Of a DNA stretch of 64,000 nt, positions 17,197-25,375 are shown piece after piece. Under the pieces are notes generated by a model that was not told the origin of the DNA, ran no database searches, and saw only the letters and a list, made by a program, of their open reading frames with translations. Position 1 is the first letter of the stretch. The number at the start of each line of letters is the position of its first letter. This DNA is from Sphingomonas sp. Ag1 (lineage in GTDB: Bacteria; Pseudomonadota; Alphaproteobacteria; Sphingomonadales; Sphingomonadaceae): contig NZ_LAZX01000091.1 in the NCBI RefSeq assembly GCF_000980895.1, positions 1 to 64,000 of the forward strand. The letters run 5' to 3'. A program made the translations under genes and the position numbers.

Positions 17197-17982
17197 ATGT
17201 TGCTCAAGGGAAAGACGGCGCTGATCACCGGATCAACCTCCGGCATCGGGCTTGCCTATGCGCGCGCGTTCGCCGCCGAGGGCGCGGCGGTCATGCTGAA
17301 CGGTTTTGGCGCGCCGGATGCGATTGCCGACATATGCCGCACGCTCAGCGGCTTGAGCGGGGCGGAGGCGCTACACGATGGCGCCGACATGACCGATCCT
17401 GCCGCGATCGCCGCGATGGTCGCGCGCTGCCATGCCGACCTCGGCGGGCCCGATGTGGTCGTCAACAATGCCGGGGTCCAGCATGTTGCGCCGATTGCCG
17501 ATTTCCCGGTCGACCGCTGGGACGCGATCCTCGCGATCAACCTGTCGAGCGCCTTTCATGTCATGCGCGCGAGCGTGCCGCTGATGCGGGGGGCGGGATG
17601 GGGGCGGATCATCTCCACCGCATCGGCGCACAGTCTGGTCGCGAGCCCCAACAAGGCGGCCTATGTCGCTGCCAAGCACGGGCTGGTCGGGCTGACCAAG
17701 ACGGTGGCGCTGGAAACCGCGACCGACGGCATCACCGTCAATTGCATCTCGCCCGGCTATGTCTGGACGCCGCTGGTGGAAAACCAGATCCCCGACACGA
17801 TGGCGGCGCGCGGCCTGACGCGCGAGCAGGTGATCAATGACGTGCTGCTGGCCGCCCAGCCGACCAAGGCGTTCGTCACGCCTGAACAGGTGGCGGCAAT
17901 GGCGGTGTTCCTGTGCCGCGAGGAGGCCGCGTCGATCACCGGCGCCAACCTGTCGATGGACGGTGGCTGGACCGCGGCGTGA
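17197..17982 (+). CDS. bdhA: 3-hydroxybutyrate dehydrogenase
   Basis: A 261-residue classical short-chain dehydrogenase. The cofactor motif TGSTSGIG is at 11-18, NNAG at 90-93, and the catalytic S143-Y156-K160 set appears in STASAHSLVASPNKAAYVAAK. TGANLSMDGGWTA at the end and the ENQIPDTMAARG segment match D-3-hydroxybutyrate dehydrogenases, which oxidise 3-hydroxybutyrate to acetoacetate with NAD during PHB or ketone-body turnover. ATG 17197 has AGGAGG 6 bases upstream. The in-frame extension to 17101 is therefore not used. Confidence 0.92.
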   Translation: MLLKGKTALITGSTSGIGLAYARAFAAEGAAVMLNGFGAPDAIADICRTLSGLSGAEALHDGADMTDPAAIAAMVARCHADLGGPDVVVNNAGVQHVAPIADFPVDRWDAILAINLSSAFHVMRASVPLMRGAGWGRIISTASAHSLVASPNKAAYVAAKHGLVGLTKTVALETATDGITVNCISPGYVWTPLVENQIPDTMAARGLTREQVINDVLLAAQPTKAFVTPEQVAAMAVFLCREEAASITGANLSMDGGWTAA

Positions 17983-18024
17983 TCAGGCACTAGCCCCTTG
18001 GCCGAACAGGGAAAGGTCTCAGCG

Positions 18025-18657
18025 ATGAAGCGGGCGGTGGTCGCGCTGATGACGGCGGCGACGCTGGCAGGGTGCGGCGGACGGCGGGAGCCGGAGACGG
18101 TAGCGGGCGCGCGTGCCCCGGTCGCAGACTGGCGCCGGGTGGCGACATTGTCCGATCGCGATCGCCTGCGCACGTGGCGCACCGTCTGGCTCGACGCGCT
18201 GGGCCGCGCACGGGCGAGCGGCGCCACGCGCGAGATCGACGCGCAGGGCGCCTTGTTCAATCCCGACCATGGACTTCCCGACCCTATTCCCCCCGCGGGC
18301 GATTACCGCTGCCGCGTCTTCAAGCTGGGCGCAAAGGCCAAGGGCGGGCGCGATTATGTCGCCTATCCCGCCTATACCTGCCGGGTCAGCGGGGAGGGGC
18401 CGGTGCGGATGTTCGAAAAGACCGCCGGGTCACAGCGCCCGGCCGGGCGGATCTTCCTGCTGCGCGCCGCGCGGGCAGTGTTCCTGGGTACGCTGGCGAT
18501 CGGCGACGAGGCGCGCTGGCTGCCCTACGGACGCGACAGCGCGCGCGACATGGCGGGCTTCGTCGACCGGATCAGTGACGATCGCTGGCGCATCGCGCTG
18601 CCGCAGCCGGCGTTCGATTCGACGCTCGATATCATCGAACTCGTCCCCGCGCGCTGA
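18025..18657 (+). CDS. DUF4893-type lipoprotein
   Basis: A 210-residue exported protein. The signal peptide MKRAVVALMTAATLAGC ends in an LAGC lipobox, so it should be a lipoprotein with Cys17 lipidated. The rest (WRRVATLSDRDRLRTWRTVW, GDYRCRVFKLGAK, YVAYPAYTCRV) matches my memory of the DUF4893 family found in sphingomonads. No function is known. ATG 18025 is used in preference to an upstream TTG at 17998. It lies 42 bases after bdhA on the same strand. Confidence 0.8.
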   Translation: MKRAVVALMTAATLAGCGGRREPETVAGARAPVADWRRVATLSDRDRLRTWRTVWLDALGRARASGATREIDAQGALFNPDHGLPDPIPPAGDYRCRVFKLGAKAKGGRDYVAYPAYTCRVSGEGPVRMFEKTAGSQRPAGRIFLLRAARAVFLGTLAIGDEARWLPYGRDSARDMAGFVDRISDDRWRIALPQPAFDSTLDIIELVPAR

Positions 18658-18673
18658 GCGGGGCGGGGGCGGA

Positions 18674-19330
18674 TCAGCCGACCGGAACCGGTGCTGGTGG
18701 CGGGGCGCTGACCTCAATTGCCGCCGCAGGCGCTGCAACCGCGGCATTCGCGCCGGCGGCAGGTGCGGGTGATTGCGCGTCGAGCGACGCCAGATATTCC
18801 TTTCCATGGCGGTCGATCAGCGTGACCTGCGCCGCATTCGCCTTCGCCACCGCCTTCAGGAAGGAGCGAGGCTTCTTCATCAGGTCCGGGAAATCGAGCG
18901 TGACGAGACCCGCCCGGCGCGCTGCTTCCTGCGCGAAATGCACGCAATTGCGGCTGTTCATCCGGTAGGTGCCATCGCCCTTCTTGTCGTCCCACTCATC
19001 GACCAGCCGCAGAATGGAGGCATATTGTGCGTCGGTGAGGACGAGCGAAAATTGCGCGTCGCTCCCCTCCATGTAGCTGCGCTTGGCGACATCGATCCGC
19101 CCGCCCACTGGGCCGAAGAGGATGGCGGGGGTCACCGCCTTGGGCGTGAAGCCGTAATTGAGGTCGACCGGCTCGCCACCCGCCTCTGGCGTGCCCCGCA
19201 GGGTGAAGAAGGCGTGGGGGAAATGATTGCCGAACTCATGGCTCCAGAAGGTGATGACCACCTGGGCGTGGGCCGGCAGTGCTGCGAGCGAGAGCAGCAG
19301 GGCGAGGGCGGCGGCAGCGACGCGCTTCAT
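18674..19330 (-). CDS. Secreted protein with a possible papain-like His/Cys pair, unknown function
   Basis: A 218-residue protein with a signal peptide (MKRVAAAALALLLSLAALPAHA, cleavage after AHA). The mature part begins VVITFWSHEFGNHFPHAFF and later has MNSRNCVHFAQEAARRAGL. A His in the first strand and a Cys starting a helix are the arrangement of permuted NlpC/P60 or LRAT-like hydrolases, but this is inference from two motifs. The tail is an Ala/Pro-rich linker (APAAGANAAVAAP) ending the protein. ATG 19330. Convergent with the DUF4893 gene 16 bases away. Confidence 0.75.
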   Translation of the reverse strand: MKRVAAAALALLLSLAALPAHAQVVITFWSHEFGNHFPHAFFTLRGTPEAGGEPVDLNYGFTPKAVTPAILFGPVGGRIDVAKRSYMEGSDAQFSLVLTDAQYASILRLVDEWDDKKGDGTYRMNSRNCVHFAQEAARRAGLVTLDFPDLMKKPRSFLKAVAKANAAQVTLIDRHGKEYLASLDAQSPAPAAGANAAVAAPAAAIEVSAPPPAPVPVG

Positions 19331-19582
19331 GACGCCGAGTGTGTCATTCCACGGGGGCAGGCTCAAGCGGGAAGCGTGCCGGTCACCGCTTCATCGCCGT
19401 AACCTGCCGCAAGGCCCGACGCGGAAATGCCCGCCGGTGACGAGCACCGACGGGCATCCTTCCTCCCCAGGAACTTGGTGGCCGGGTGGCGCCGCGGCGA
19501 AGCCGCGTCGTCGACCGCGCCTGAGCGGCGCCGCCGGCCAGGCTTGCGCGAGGTGAGGGCAGCAAGGCTGCCCTTGCCCGCG
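19331..19582. other. 252 bp structured spacer downstream of aceA
   Basis: No gene is supported. It contains a 13 bp stem (ATGCCCGCCGGTG/CACCGACGGGCAT, 19427-19457, one mismatch on this strand and a G-T pair on the other), an imperfect GC-rich inverted repeat TGGCCGG...CCGGCCA around 19480-19543, and AGGGCAGC-AAG-GCTGCCCT at 19556-19574. The last lies 9 bases downstream of the aceA stop on the minus strand and may terminate or protect its mRNA. Confidence 0.6.
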
Positions 19583-21178
19583 CTACGCCGCGAACTGGTT
19601 CATCGTGTTGTGGACGCCGCCGGCCTTCAGCGCGGCCTCGCCGGCGAAATATTCCTTGTGATCGTCGCCGATGTCGCTGCCCGACATGTTCTGGTGCTTC
19701 ACGCAGGCGATCCCTTCGCGGATTTCCTTCCGCTGCACGCCCTTGACGTAGCCGAGCATCCCCGCCTCGCCGAAATATTCCTTGGCGAGATTGTCGGTCG
19801 AGAGTGCCGCGGTGTGATAGGTCGGCAGCGTGATGAGGTGGTGGAAGATGCCGGCCCGCGCCGCCGCATCCTTCTGGAAGGTGCGGATCCGCTCGTCGGC
19901 CTCTGCCGCCAGGTCGCTGTCGTCATAATCGACGCTCATCAGCTTCGCCCGGTCATAGGCGGAGACATCCTTGCCGGCCTCGACCCAGGCGTCGAACACC
20001 TGCTGGCGGAAGTTCAGCGTCCAGTTGAAGCTGGGGCTGTTGTTATAGACCAGCTTCGCATTGGGAACGACTTCGCGGATGCGATCGACCATCGACGCGA
20101 TCTGCTCGATGTGCGGCTTCTCCGTCTCGATCCACAACAGGTCGGCGCCATTCTGCAGCGACGTGATGCAATCCAGCACGCAGCGGTCGGCACCGGTCCC
20201 TTCGCGGAACTGGAACAGGTTCGACGGCAGGCGCTTCGGGCGCATCAGCTTGCCGTCACGCTCGATCACGACATCGCCGCGCAGCGTCGACAGGTCGGTG
20301 ACTTCCTCGCAATCGAGGAAGGCATTGTACTGGTCGCCGATGTCGCCCTTCTCCTTCGAGAAGGCGATCTGCTTGGTGAGGCCGGCGCCGAGCGAGTCGG
20401 TGCGGGTCACGATGATGCCGTCATCGACGCCAAGCTCGAGGAAGGCGTAGCGGCAGGCGCGGACCTTCGCGAGGAAGTCCTCGTGCGGCACGGTGACCTT
20501 GCCGTCCTGGTGGCCGCACTGCTTTTCGTCCGAGACCTGGTTCTCGATCTGCAGCGCGCAGGCGCCCGCCTCGATCATCTTCTTGGCCAGCAGATACGTC
20601 GCCTCGGCATTGCCGAAGCCGGCGTCGATGTCGGCGATGATCGGCACGACGTGCGTCTCGTAATTGTCGATCGCCTGCGTCAGCCGCTGCGCCTCAATCT
20701 CGTTGCCCGTCTCGCGTGCCTTGTCGAGATCGCGGAACATCATGCCCAGTTCGCGGGCATCGGCCTGCTTCAGGAAGGTGTAGAGTTCCTCGATCAGCGC
20801 GGGAACGCTGGTCTTTTCGTGCATCGACTGGTCGGGCAGTGGGCCGAACTCGCTGCGCAGCGCGGCGACCATCCAGCCGGACAGGTAGAGATACCGCCCC
20901 TTGGTGGTGCCGAAATGCTTCTTGATCGAGATGAGCTTCTGCTGCCCGATGAAGCCGTGCCAGCAGCCCAGCGACTGGGTGTAATTGGCCGGATCGGCGT
21001 CATAGGCGGCCATGTCGCGGCGCATGATGCCGGCGGTGTAGCGCGCAATGTCGAGGCCGGTGCGGAACCGGTTCTGCAGCCGCATCCGCGCCACGGATTC
21101 AGCGTCGATCCCGTCCCACGTGCCATTATAGCTGGCAACGAGCTGGCCGATCTGACTGGTCTGTTCCTGGTAGGTCAT
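19583..21178 (-). CDS. aceA: Isocitrate lyase
   Basis: A 531-residue enzyme of the glyoxylate shunt cleaving isocitrate to succinate and glyoxylate in the cytoplasm. The family signature around the catalytic Cys is K219-Q-C-G-H223, in place of the KKCGH of shorter lyases; the 530-residue class seen in Pseudomonas aeruginosa carries KQCGH, so this is normal. Other motifs are IIADIDAGFGN, WIETEKPHIEQI and LVYNNSPSFNW. Two adjacent ATG codons (21181 and 21178) are possible; AGGAA fits 21178 better. The small gene 21247-21402 lies 68 bases upstream on the same strand. Confidence 0.96.
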   Translation of the reverse strand: MTYQEQTSQIGQLVASYNGTWDGIDAESVARMRLQNRFRTGLDIARYTAGIMRRDMAAYDADPANYTQSLGCWHGFIGQQKLISIKKHFGTTKGRYLYLSGWMVAALRSEFGPLPDQSMHEKTSVPALIEELYTFLKQADARELGMMFRDLDKARETGNEIEAQRLTQAIDNYETHVVPIIADIDAGFGNAEATYLLAKKMIEAGACALQIENQVSDEKQCGHQDGKVTVPHEDFLAKVRACRYAFLELGVDDGIIVTRTDSLGAGLTKQIAFSKEKGDIGDQYNAFLDCEEVTDLSTLRGDVVIERDGKLMRPKRLPSNLFQFREGTGADRCVLDCITSLQNGADLLWIETEKPHIEQIASMVDRIREVVPNAKLVYNNSPSFNWTLNFRQQVFDAWVEAGKDVSAYDRAKLMSVDYDDSDLAAEADERIRTFQKDAAARAGIFHHLITLPTYHTAALSTDNLAKEYFGEAGMLGYVKGVQRKEIREGIACVKHQNMSGSDIGDDHKEYFAGEAALKAGGVHNTMNQFAA

Positions 21179-21246
21179 CATTGTTCCTGTCGCGGATGGT
21201 GGCACGCGGGACCGGTCCCGCACGATTGGATCAGGCGGGTTCGCGG

Positions 21247-21402
21247 TCAGCCGAGGCGGCCGAGGCGATGGTACAGGTTGGAGAATTTGGCCGAGCGGGG
21301 TTCGTCGGCGATCTTCTTGATATACTCGCCGATCGCTTCCTTCATGAGGCCGAAGTCCTCGGTCGAGAAAACGGCGCGGCTGCGCTGCGGGGTAGCGTCC
21401 AT
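21247..21402 (-). CDS. Small basic protein upstream of isocitrate lyase, unknown function
   Basis: A 51-residue protein starting at ATG 21402, with a strong ribosome binding site AGGAGG 8 bases upstream. The sequence (MDATPQRSRAVFSTEDFGLM, then EYIKKIADEPRSAKFSNLYHRLGRLG) is helical and basic with no export signal. Position and spacing suggest cotranscription with aceA, so a role in glyoxylate-shunt control or enzyme binding is possible but not shown. I do not recognise a named family. Confidence 0.7.
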   Translation of the reverse strand: MDATPQRSRAVFSTEDFGLMKEAIGEYIKKIADEPRSAKFSNLYHRLGRLG

Positions 21403-21575
21403 GGTCGTTCCTCCTGTGTGAATGCTTACAACTGCGATCATAAGAACAGCATGGAGCGGATATTCACAACGCGGCGCTCTGATGATTCGGTGTCATCGGG
21501 TCGGACAAGCGGCAGACATCATCTGTATTGCTGTAAAGAATTGACAGAATAACTCGGCTCGGTCAGCGTGGCGGG
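21403..21575. promoter_or_regulatory. Divergent control region of aceA and its regulator
   Basis: 173 bases separate the leftward aceA unit from the rightward XRE/ScfR regulator. An AT-richer stretch near 21520-21555 includes CTGT-N9-ACAG (CTGTAAAGAATTGACAG), and TTGTGAATAT is readable on the minus strand near 21460-21470. These are candidate operator and promoter pieces; no site is certain. Confidence 0.4.
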
Positions 21576-22961
21576 ATGGCTGAGCGAAAGTTGATGGCGG
21601 GGCATGTGGTGCGGCGGCTGCGGCGGCAGCAGGCGCTGAGTCAGGCGGCGATGGCCGAGATGCTGGCGATCAGCCCCAGCTACCTCAATCTGGTCGAGCG
21701 CAACCAGCGCCCGGTATCAGCGACCCTGCTGGTGAAACTGGCGGAGACGTTCGATTTCGATCCGCGCGCATTGACCGCGGCCGAGCCGGGCGGTGGGCGG
21801 GACGCAATGCGGCGGCGGCTCGCCGACCCGATGTTCGCCGACCTTGAGATCGATCGCAACGAGCTGGAGGAATGGCTCGCCGCGGCGCCGGGCGGGGCGG
21901 AGGCATTCGCGCGCGCCTTCGACCGCGCGGGGCAGGGGGCAGCAACGGCGGCGCCCAGCGATGATCCGGTGGCGCTGGTACGGCGGGAGATCGGCCGGTG
22001 GCGCAACCATTTCCCCGATCTGGACGCAGCGGCGGAGGCGCTGGCCGACGAGCTGCGGCTCGGCGCGGGCGACCTGTATGGCGCGATCGCCGAGCGGCTG
22101 CGGGTGAAGCACAGCCTCGCCATCCGCATCCTGCCGGTCGATGTGATGCCCGACGTGCTGCGGCGGCTGGACCTTCATGCGCGCCAGCTTCAGCTGTCCG
22201 AATTGCTCGATCCGGCGAGCCGCACCTTTGCCGCGGCGTTCCAGCTGGCGCTGATCGAATCTCGGGCTGAAATCGACGCGCTGGTGGCGGGCGCCGGCTT
22301 CGGCCAGATCGCCGCCGATCGCCTGTTCCGCCGCCATCTCGCCAGCTATTTCGCCGCAGCGGTGATGATGCCCTATGCCCGCTTCCTGCGCGCCTGCGAG
22401 GCGACTGGATACGATATCGAGCTGCTGCAGCGCCGCTTTGGTGCCGGGTTCGAGCATGTCGCACACCGGTTGACGACGCTTCAGCGGGTCGGCGCGCGGG
22501 GGCTGCCCTTCTTCATGATCCGCGTCGACCGGGCGGGGCAGTCATCGAAACGCTATGCCGGGGCGAGCGGCGCGGCGCTGGTCGAGGCGGAGGGGCGCTG
22601 CCCCTTGTGGCATTTGCACCATGCGTTCGATCGGCCGGGGCACCTCGCGGTTCAGTTGGTCGAACTGGAGGATGGCGAGCGCTGGCTTACGATGGCGCGC
22701 ACGGTGACGCCGCAGGGGCAGCGATACGGACTGGTTTCGGCCGAATTTGCGGTCGGCATCGGTGTGGCGGCGGAACATGCCGGGACGCTGGCGGTCGCTC
22801 GCGGCTTCGACCTTGCCGGCGTGGCGATGCCGATCGGGCTGGGGTGCCGCCAGTGTTTCCGCCAGGAATGTCCACAGCGTGCCGCCGCACCGGCGGGCCG
22901 CGCGCTGACCATCAACGAGCGGGAGCGGCGGATCACCGCGCTGACCTTTGCCGGGGATTGA
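21576..22961 (+). CDS. XRE-family short-chain fatty acid/glyoxylate-shunt regulator (RamB/ScfR type)
   Basis: A 461-residue regulator. Residues about 8-65 are a helix-turn-helix (VVRRLRRQQALSQAAMAEML, SPSYLNLVERNQRP). The middle is an IrrE-like ImmA domain (ADELRLGAGDLYGAI, FQLALIESRA, RRHLASYFAAAVMMPYARF). The C-terminal ScfR part has a cysteine cluster GLGCRQCFRQECPQRAA. Such proteins control acetate and propionate metabolism genes including isocitrate lyase, with an acyl-CoA as ligand. The gene is divergent from aceA, which supports the same role here. The ATG at 21576 follows GGCGGGATGG; the ribosome site is weak. Confidence 0.9.
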   Translation: MAERKLMAGHVVRRLRRQQALSQAAMAEMLAISPSYLNLVERNQRPVSATLLVKLAETFDFDPRALTAAEPGGGRDAMRRRLADPMFADLEIDRNELEEWLAAAPGGAEAFARAFDRAGQGAATAAPSDDPVALVRREIGRWRNHFPDLDAAAEALADELRLGAGDLYGAIAERLRVKHSLAIRILPVDVMPDVLRRLDLHARQLQLSELLDPASRTFAAAFQLALIESRAEIDALVAGAGFGQIAADRLFRRHLASYFAAAVMMPYARFLRACEATGYDIELLQRRFGAGFEHVAHRLTTLQRVGARGLPFFMIRVDRAGQSSKRYAGASGAALVEAEGRCPLWHLHHAFDRPGHLAVQLVELEDGERWLTMARTVTPQGQRYGLVSAEFAVGIGVAAEHAGTLAVARGFDLAGVAMPIGLGCRQCFRQECPQRAAAPAGRALTINERERRITALTFAGD

Positions 22962-22977
22962 TCGGCGACGCCGCGGC

Positions 22978-23628
22978 TCAGGCAGCCTTTACCGCCTGTC
23001 CAATCTCCAGCGCCTCACCGCGGGTGATGATGACCTTGTCGCCCAGCTTCGCCGTCTCGAACAGTTTCTTCGCGAAGGGCTTGGGCACGCCGATGCAACC
23101 GTGCGTCATATAACCGTCAGCCACCTCGCTGGCGTGCACCGCGATCCCATCATTGGTCAGGCGAAGCATGTACGGCATCGGCGCGTGATAAATGTTGGAA
23201 ACGTGATCCTTGCTCTTCTGCGTGATCGGATAGACGCCGAGCGGGGTCGGCTTCGAATCGGCGCCGAACAGGATCGCCGCCGCGCCAATCTCATGCCCGT
23301 CGCGAAAGACGCTGAGCACCTGCGCGGCAAGATCGACGGTGATGATGAGCGTGCCCGTCGCCGGGGCGGCGCTTTCGTCCCAATGATGGTCGCCCATCTT
23401 CATCGGCCCTTCGATAGGCAGGATCGACTTGATCGTATAGGCCGCGTCCTGCGCCGCGGCGGGCGGCTTGGACACAGGCGTCGTTTCGGCAACGGCGGGC
23501 CGGGCAGGGGGAATGATCTGGCTGGCGAGCACGCGTGGCGGCGGCGGACGGGTGGCGGCAAAGGCCACCGAGCCGGCAGCGATCGCTAGGGCGAGCAGCA
23601 CGAGTCGGAGTGGCGAAAGCATGGTCAT
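22978..23628 (-). CDS. L,D-transpeptidase (YkuD domain)
   Basis: A 216-residue exported protein. A signal-anchor or signal peptide (MTMLSPLRLVLLALAIAAGSVAFA) leads into a Pro-rich linker and a YkuD domain with TLIITVDLAAQVLSVFRDG, TPLGVYPI and the active-site segment IAVHASEVADGYMTHGCIGVPKPFAKKLF, in which Cys of HGCIG is the nucleophile. L,D-transpeptidases make 3-3 cross-links or attach proteins to peptidoglycan in the periplasm. Starts at 23628 or 23622 are both possible. It converges with the ScfR regulator gene 16 bases away. Confidence 0.9.
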   Translation of the reverse strand: MTMLSPLRLVLLALAIAAGSVAFAATRPPPPRVLASQIIPPARPAVAETTPVSKPPAAAQDAAYTIKSILPIEGPMKMGDHHWDESAAPATGTLIITVDLAAQVLSVFRDGHEIGAAAILFGADSKPTPLGVYPITQKSKDHVSNIYHAPMPYMLRLTNDGIAVHASEVADGYMTHGCIGVPKPFAKKLFETAKLGDKVIITRGEALEIGQAVKAA

Positions 23629-23710
23629 CCGATAGCATGAAGGCATTGCGGCGCACTGACGCGATCTGGTTAACGCCGCTTTGCCTCCCTCTTACCCCTG
23701 AGGTCGCGCC

Positions 23711-24655
23711 TCAGGCGCCGGCGTTGGTCAGCCGATCGAGTTGGTCCGCCGACAGCTTGAGCGTCATGGCCGGCAGCAGATCCTCGACCTGCGCGACGCT
23801 GGTCGCGCTGGCGATTGGCGCGGTGACGCCCTCCTGGGCGATCAGCCAGGCGAGCGAGATCTGCGCCAGCGTTGCGCCGGTTTCCGCGGCGACACTGTCG
23901 AGCGCGTCGAGCACGGCCTTGCCCTTACCCTCCAGCAGATCGCCCATCCGGCCGCCGCGCACACTCTTCGACAGGTCGTCGCGGGTGCGGTACTTGCCGG
24001 TGAGGAAGCCGGAGGCGAGGCCGTAATAGGGCACCACGCCGACATTCTGCTCGACGCAATAATCCTGAAGCTCGCCCTCGAACTTGGTCCGGCTGACGAG
24101 ATTATATTCGGGCTGAAGCACGTCGTAGCGCGGCAGTCCCGCGGCGCGCGCGGCCTCATTGGCGGATTTCAGCCGCATCGCGCTGAAGTTGGACGCGCCG
24201 AGCACGCGGACCTTGCCGGCCTTCACCAAGGCGGCGAACGCCTCCAGCGCGGCCTCCTGCGGCGTGTCCTCGTCATCCTGATGCGCGAAATACAGGTCGA
24301 TCCGATCGGTGCCGAGCCGCTTCAGCGATGCCTCGCACGCCGCCGCGATCCGTGCCGGTGCCAGCTTCTTGCCGCCGTCGCCCGGCAACATGCCGACCTT
24401 GGTCGCGATCAACACCGCGTCGCGCTTGCCCGACGCCTTCAGCCATTCGCCGATCATCGTCTCGGATTCGCCGCCTTTGTGGCCGGGAACCCAGGCGGAA
24501 TAGACGTCGGCGGTGTCGATCATCGTGCCGCCGCCGGCAACAAAGGCGTCGAGCACGGCGAAGCTCGCGTCGCGATCGGCCGTCCAGCCGAATACGTTGC
24601 CGCCCAGCACCAGCGGCGCGATCTGCAGGTCGGAGGAGCCGAGGCGTGTCTTCAC
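23711..24655 (-). CDS. Aldo/keto reductase
   Basis: A 314-residue NADPH-dependent TIM-barrel oxidoreductase of the AKR superfamily. The catalytic tetrad is visible: Asp and Tyr in MIDTADVYSAW, Lys in LIATKVGML, and His in DLYFAHQDD. C-terminal ATSVAQVEDLLPAM lines the NADP site. The substrate is unknown; the group reduces aldehydes and ketones. The start is GTG at 24655 overlapping the stop of the upstream lipoprotein gene (GTGA), so they are translationally coupled. Confidence 0.9.
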   Translation of the reverse strand: MKTRLGSSDLQIAPLVLGGNVFGWTADRDASFAVLDAFVAGGGTMIDTADVYSAWVPGHKGGESETMIGEWLKASGKRDAVLIATKVGMLPGDGGKKLAPARIAAACEASLKRLGTDRIDLYFAHQDDEDTPQEAALEAFAALVKAGKVRVLGASNFSAMRLKSANEAARAAGLPRYDVLQPEYNLVSRTKFEGELQDYCVEQNVGVVPYYGLASGFLTGKYRTRDDLSKSVRGGRMGDLLEGKGKAVLDALDSVAAETGATLAQISLAWLIAQEGVTAPIASATSVAQVEDLLPAMTLKLSADQLDRLTNAGA

Positions 24656-24849
24656 TGAACATTCCCGTCGGTAGGGGCGACCTCATCGAGCCGGATGCTG
24701 TTCGCCTCCAGCATGGCCGCCGCCTCGTTCAACTGCTGCTCCTCCTCGGCCGTGACCGCGCCCGGTGGCGGCGGGTCACCCGAGCAGGCGGCAAGCGCCG
24801 CCATCGCGGGGAGCAGCAACAAGGGGAGCGCGAACCGCGCGCCCCTCAT
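24652..24849 (-). CDS. Small lipoprotein, unknown function
   Basis: A 65-residue lipoprotein: MRGARFALPLLLLPAMAALAAC ends in LAAC, followed by a short acidic tail (GDPPPPGAVTAEEEQQLNEA). The ATG at 24849 has GAGGAG close upstream. An in-frame ATG at 24861, overlapping the previous gene's stop (TGATG), would give four more residues. It has no recognised domain. It sits between a coiled-coil lipoprotein gene and the aldo/keto reductase in one overlapping unit. Confidence 0.65.
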   Translation of the reverse strand: MRGARFALPLLLLPAMAALAACSGDPPPPGAVTAEEEQQLNEAAAMLEANSIRLDEVAPTDGNVQ

Positions 24850-24860
24850 GTCTCCTCGCA

Positions 24861-25214
24861 TCAACGCTTGATCGCGTTGCCGGCGTCGGTCAGCGCGTCA
24901 CCGGTCGCCTCACGGGCGTCTTCAGTGGCGTTGTCGATCGCACGGCCGGCGCGATCGGCGTCACGCTCTGCCTTTGCGCCGGCACGGTCGGCACCGCGCT
25001 CGATATCGTCGCCGGCGTTCTCGATCGCACGCTCGGCCGAGCCAAGCGCCTCGTCCGTTGCCCGGTCGACGTCGTTCACCGCATTGCTGGTGGTGGCGCT
25101 GACATCGGCACCGATCGCATTGGCGGCCTCGGCGCTTTCATTCTGCGCCTGCGGGCTGCACGCCGCGAGTGCGGCGGCGGTGGCGATGCCGGCGGTGATG
25201 GCGAGAAACTTCAT
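24861..25214 (-). CDS. Ala/Asp-rich helical lipoprotein
   Basis: A 117-residue protein: MKFLAITAGIATAAALAAC (lipobox LAAC), then about 95 residues that are almost all Ala, Asp, Glu, Arg and Asn in heptad-like runs (DRATDEALGSAERAIENAGD, AGAKAERDADRAGRAI). It is predicted to be a long amphipathic helix or coiled coil, like LEA-type or Lpp-type spacers. The ATG at 25214 follows GGGAGAG with 5 bases spacing. The reading to 25406 lies in the regulatory region and is rejected. Confidence 0.75.
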   Translation of the reverse strand: MKFLAITAGIATAAALAACSPQAQNESAEAANAIGADVSATTSNAVNDVDRATDEALGSAERAIENAGDDIERGADRAGAKAERDADRAGRAIDNATEDAREATGDALTDAGNAIKR

Positions 25215-25375
25215 AAACACTCTCCCTGTCATGGACCCTGGCCGACGCGCGGCGTTAGCGGCAGAAACGTGCATAAGGCGTTTTGGCTCCGCAACGATCG
25301 CGGTCGTGCTTGGTCGCCCCGCTCCGGCAATCCATCGTTTGACGACATATAAAGATATCTTTATATCTCGTCCTT
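25215..25375. other. Divergent spacer with the SahR-like palindrome
   Basis: 161 bases between the coiled-coil lipoprotein gene (-) and the ArsR-methyltransferase gene (+). It holds the palindrome at 25347-25366 described separately. The rest has no clear promoter by eye. Confidence 0.6.
25347..25366. promoter_or_regulatory. 20 bp perfect palindrome, likely operator of the SahR-like regulator
   Basis: ATATAAAGATATCTTTATAT is its own reverse complement. It ends 9 bases before the GTG start of the ArsR-methyltransferase gene, so bound repressor would block its promoter. Palindromes with AAAGATATCTTT cores are what I expect for SahR sites, but I cannot check against a site collection here. Confidence 0.7.

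Noticed and set aside
19427..21421. 664-residue open frame opposite aceA
   Set aside because: It is the antisense shadow of the strongly supported isocitrate lyase gene; the translation has no recognisable family pattern and is Arg/His/Asp-rich as expected for an antisense frame in GC-rich DNA.
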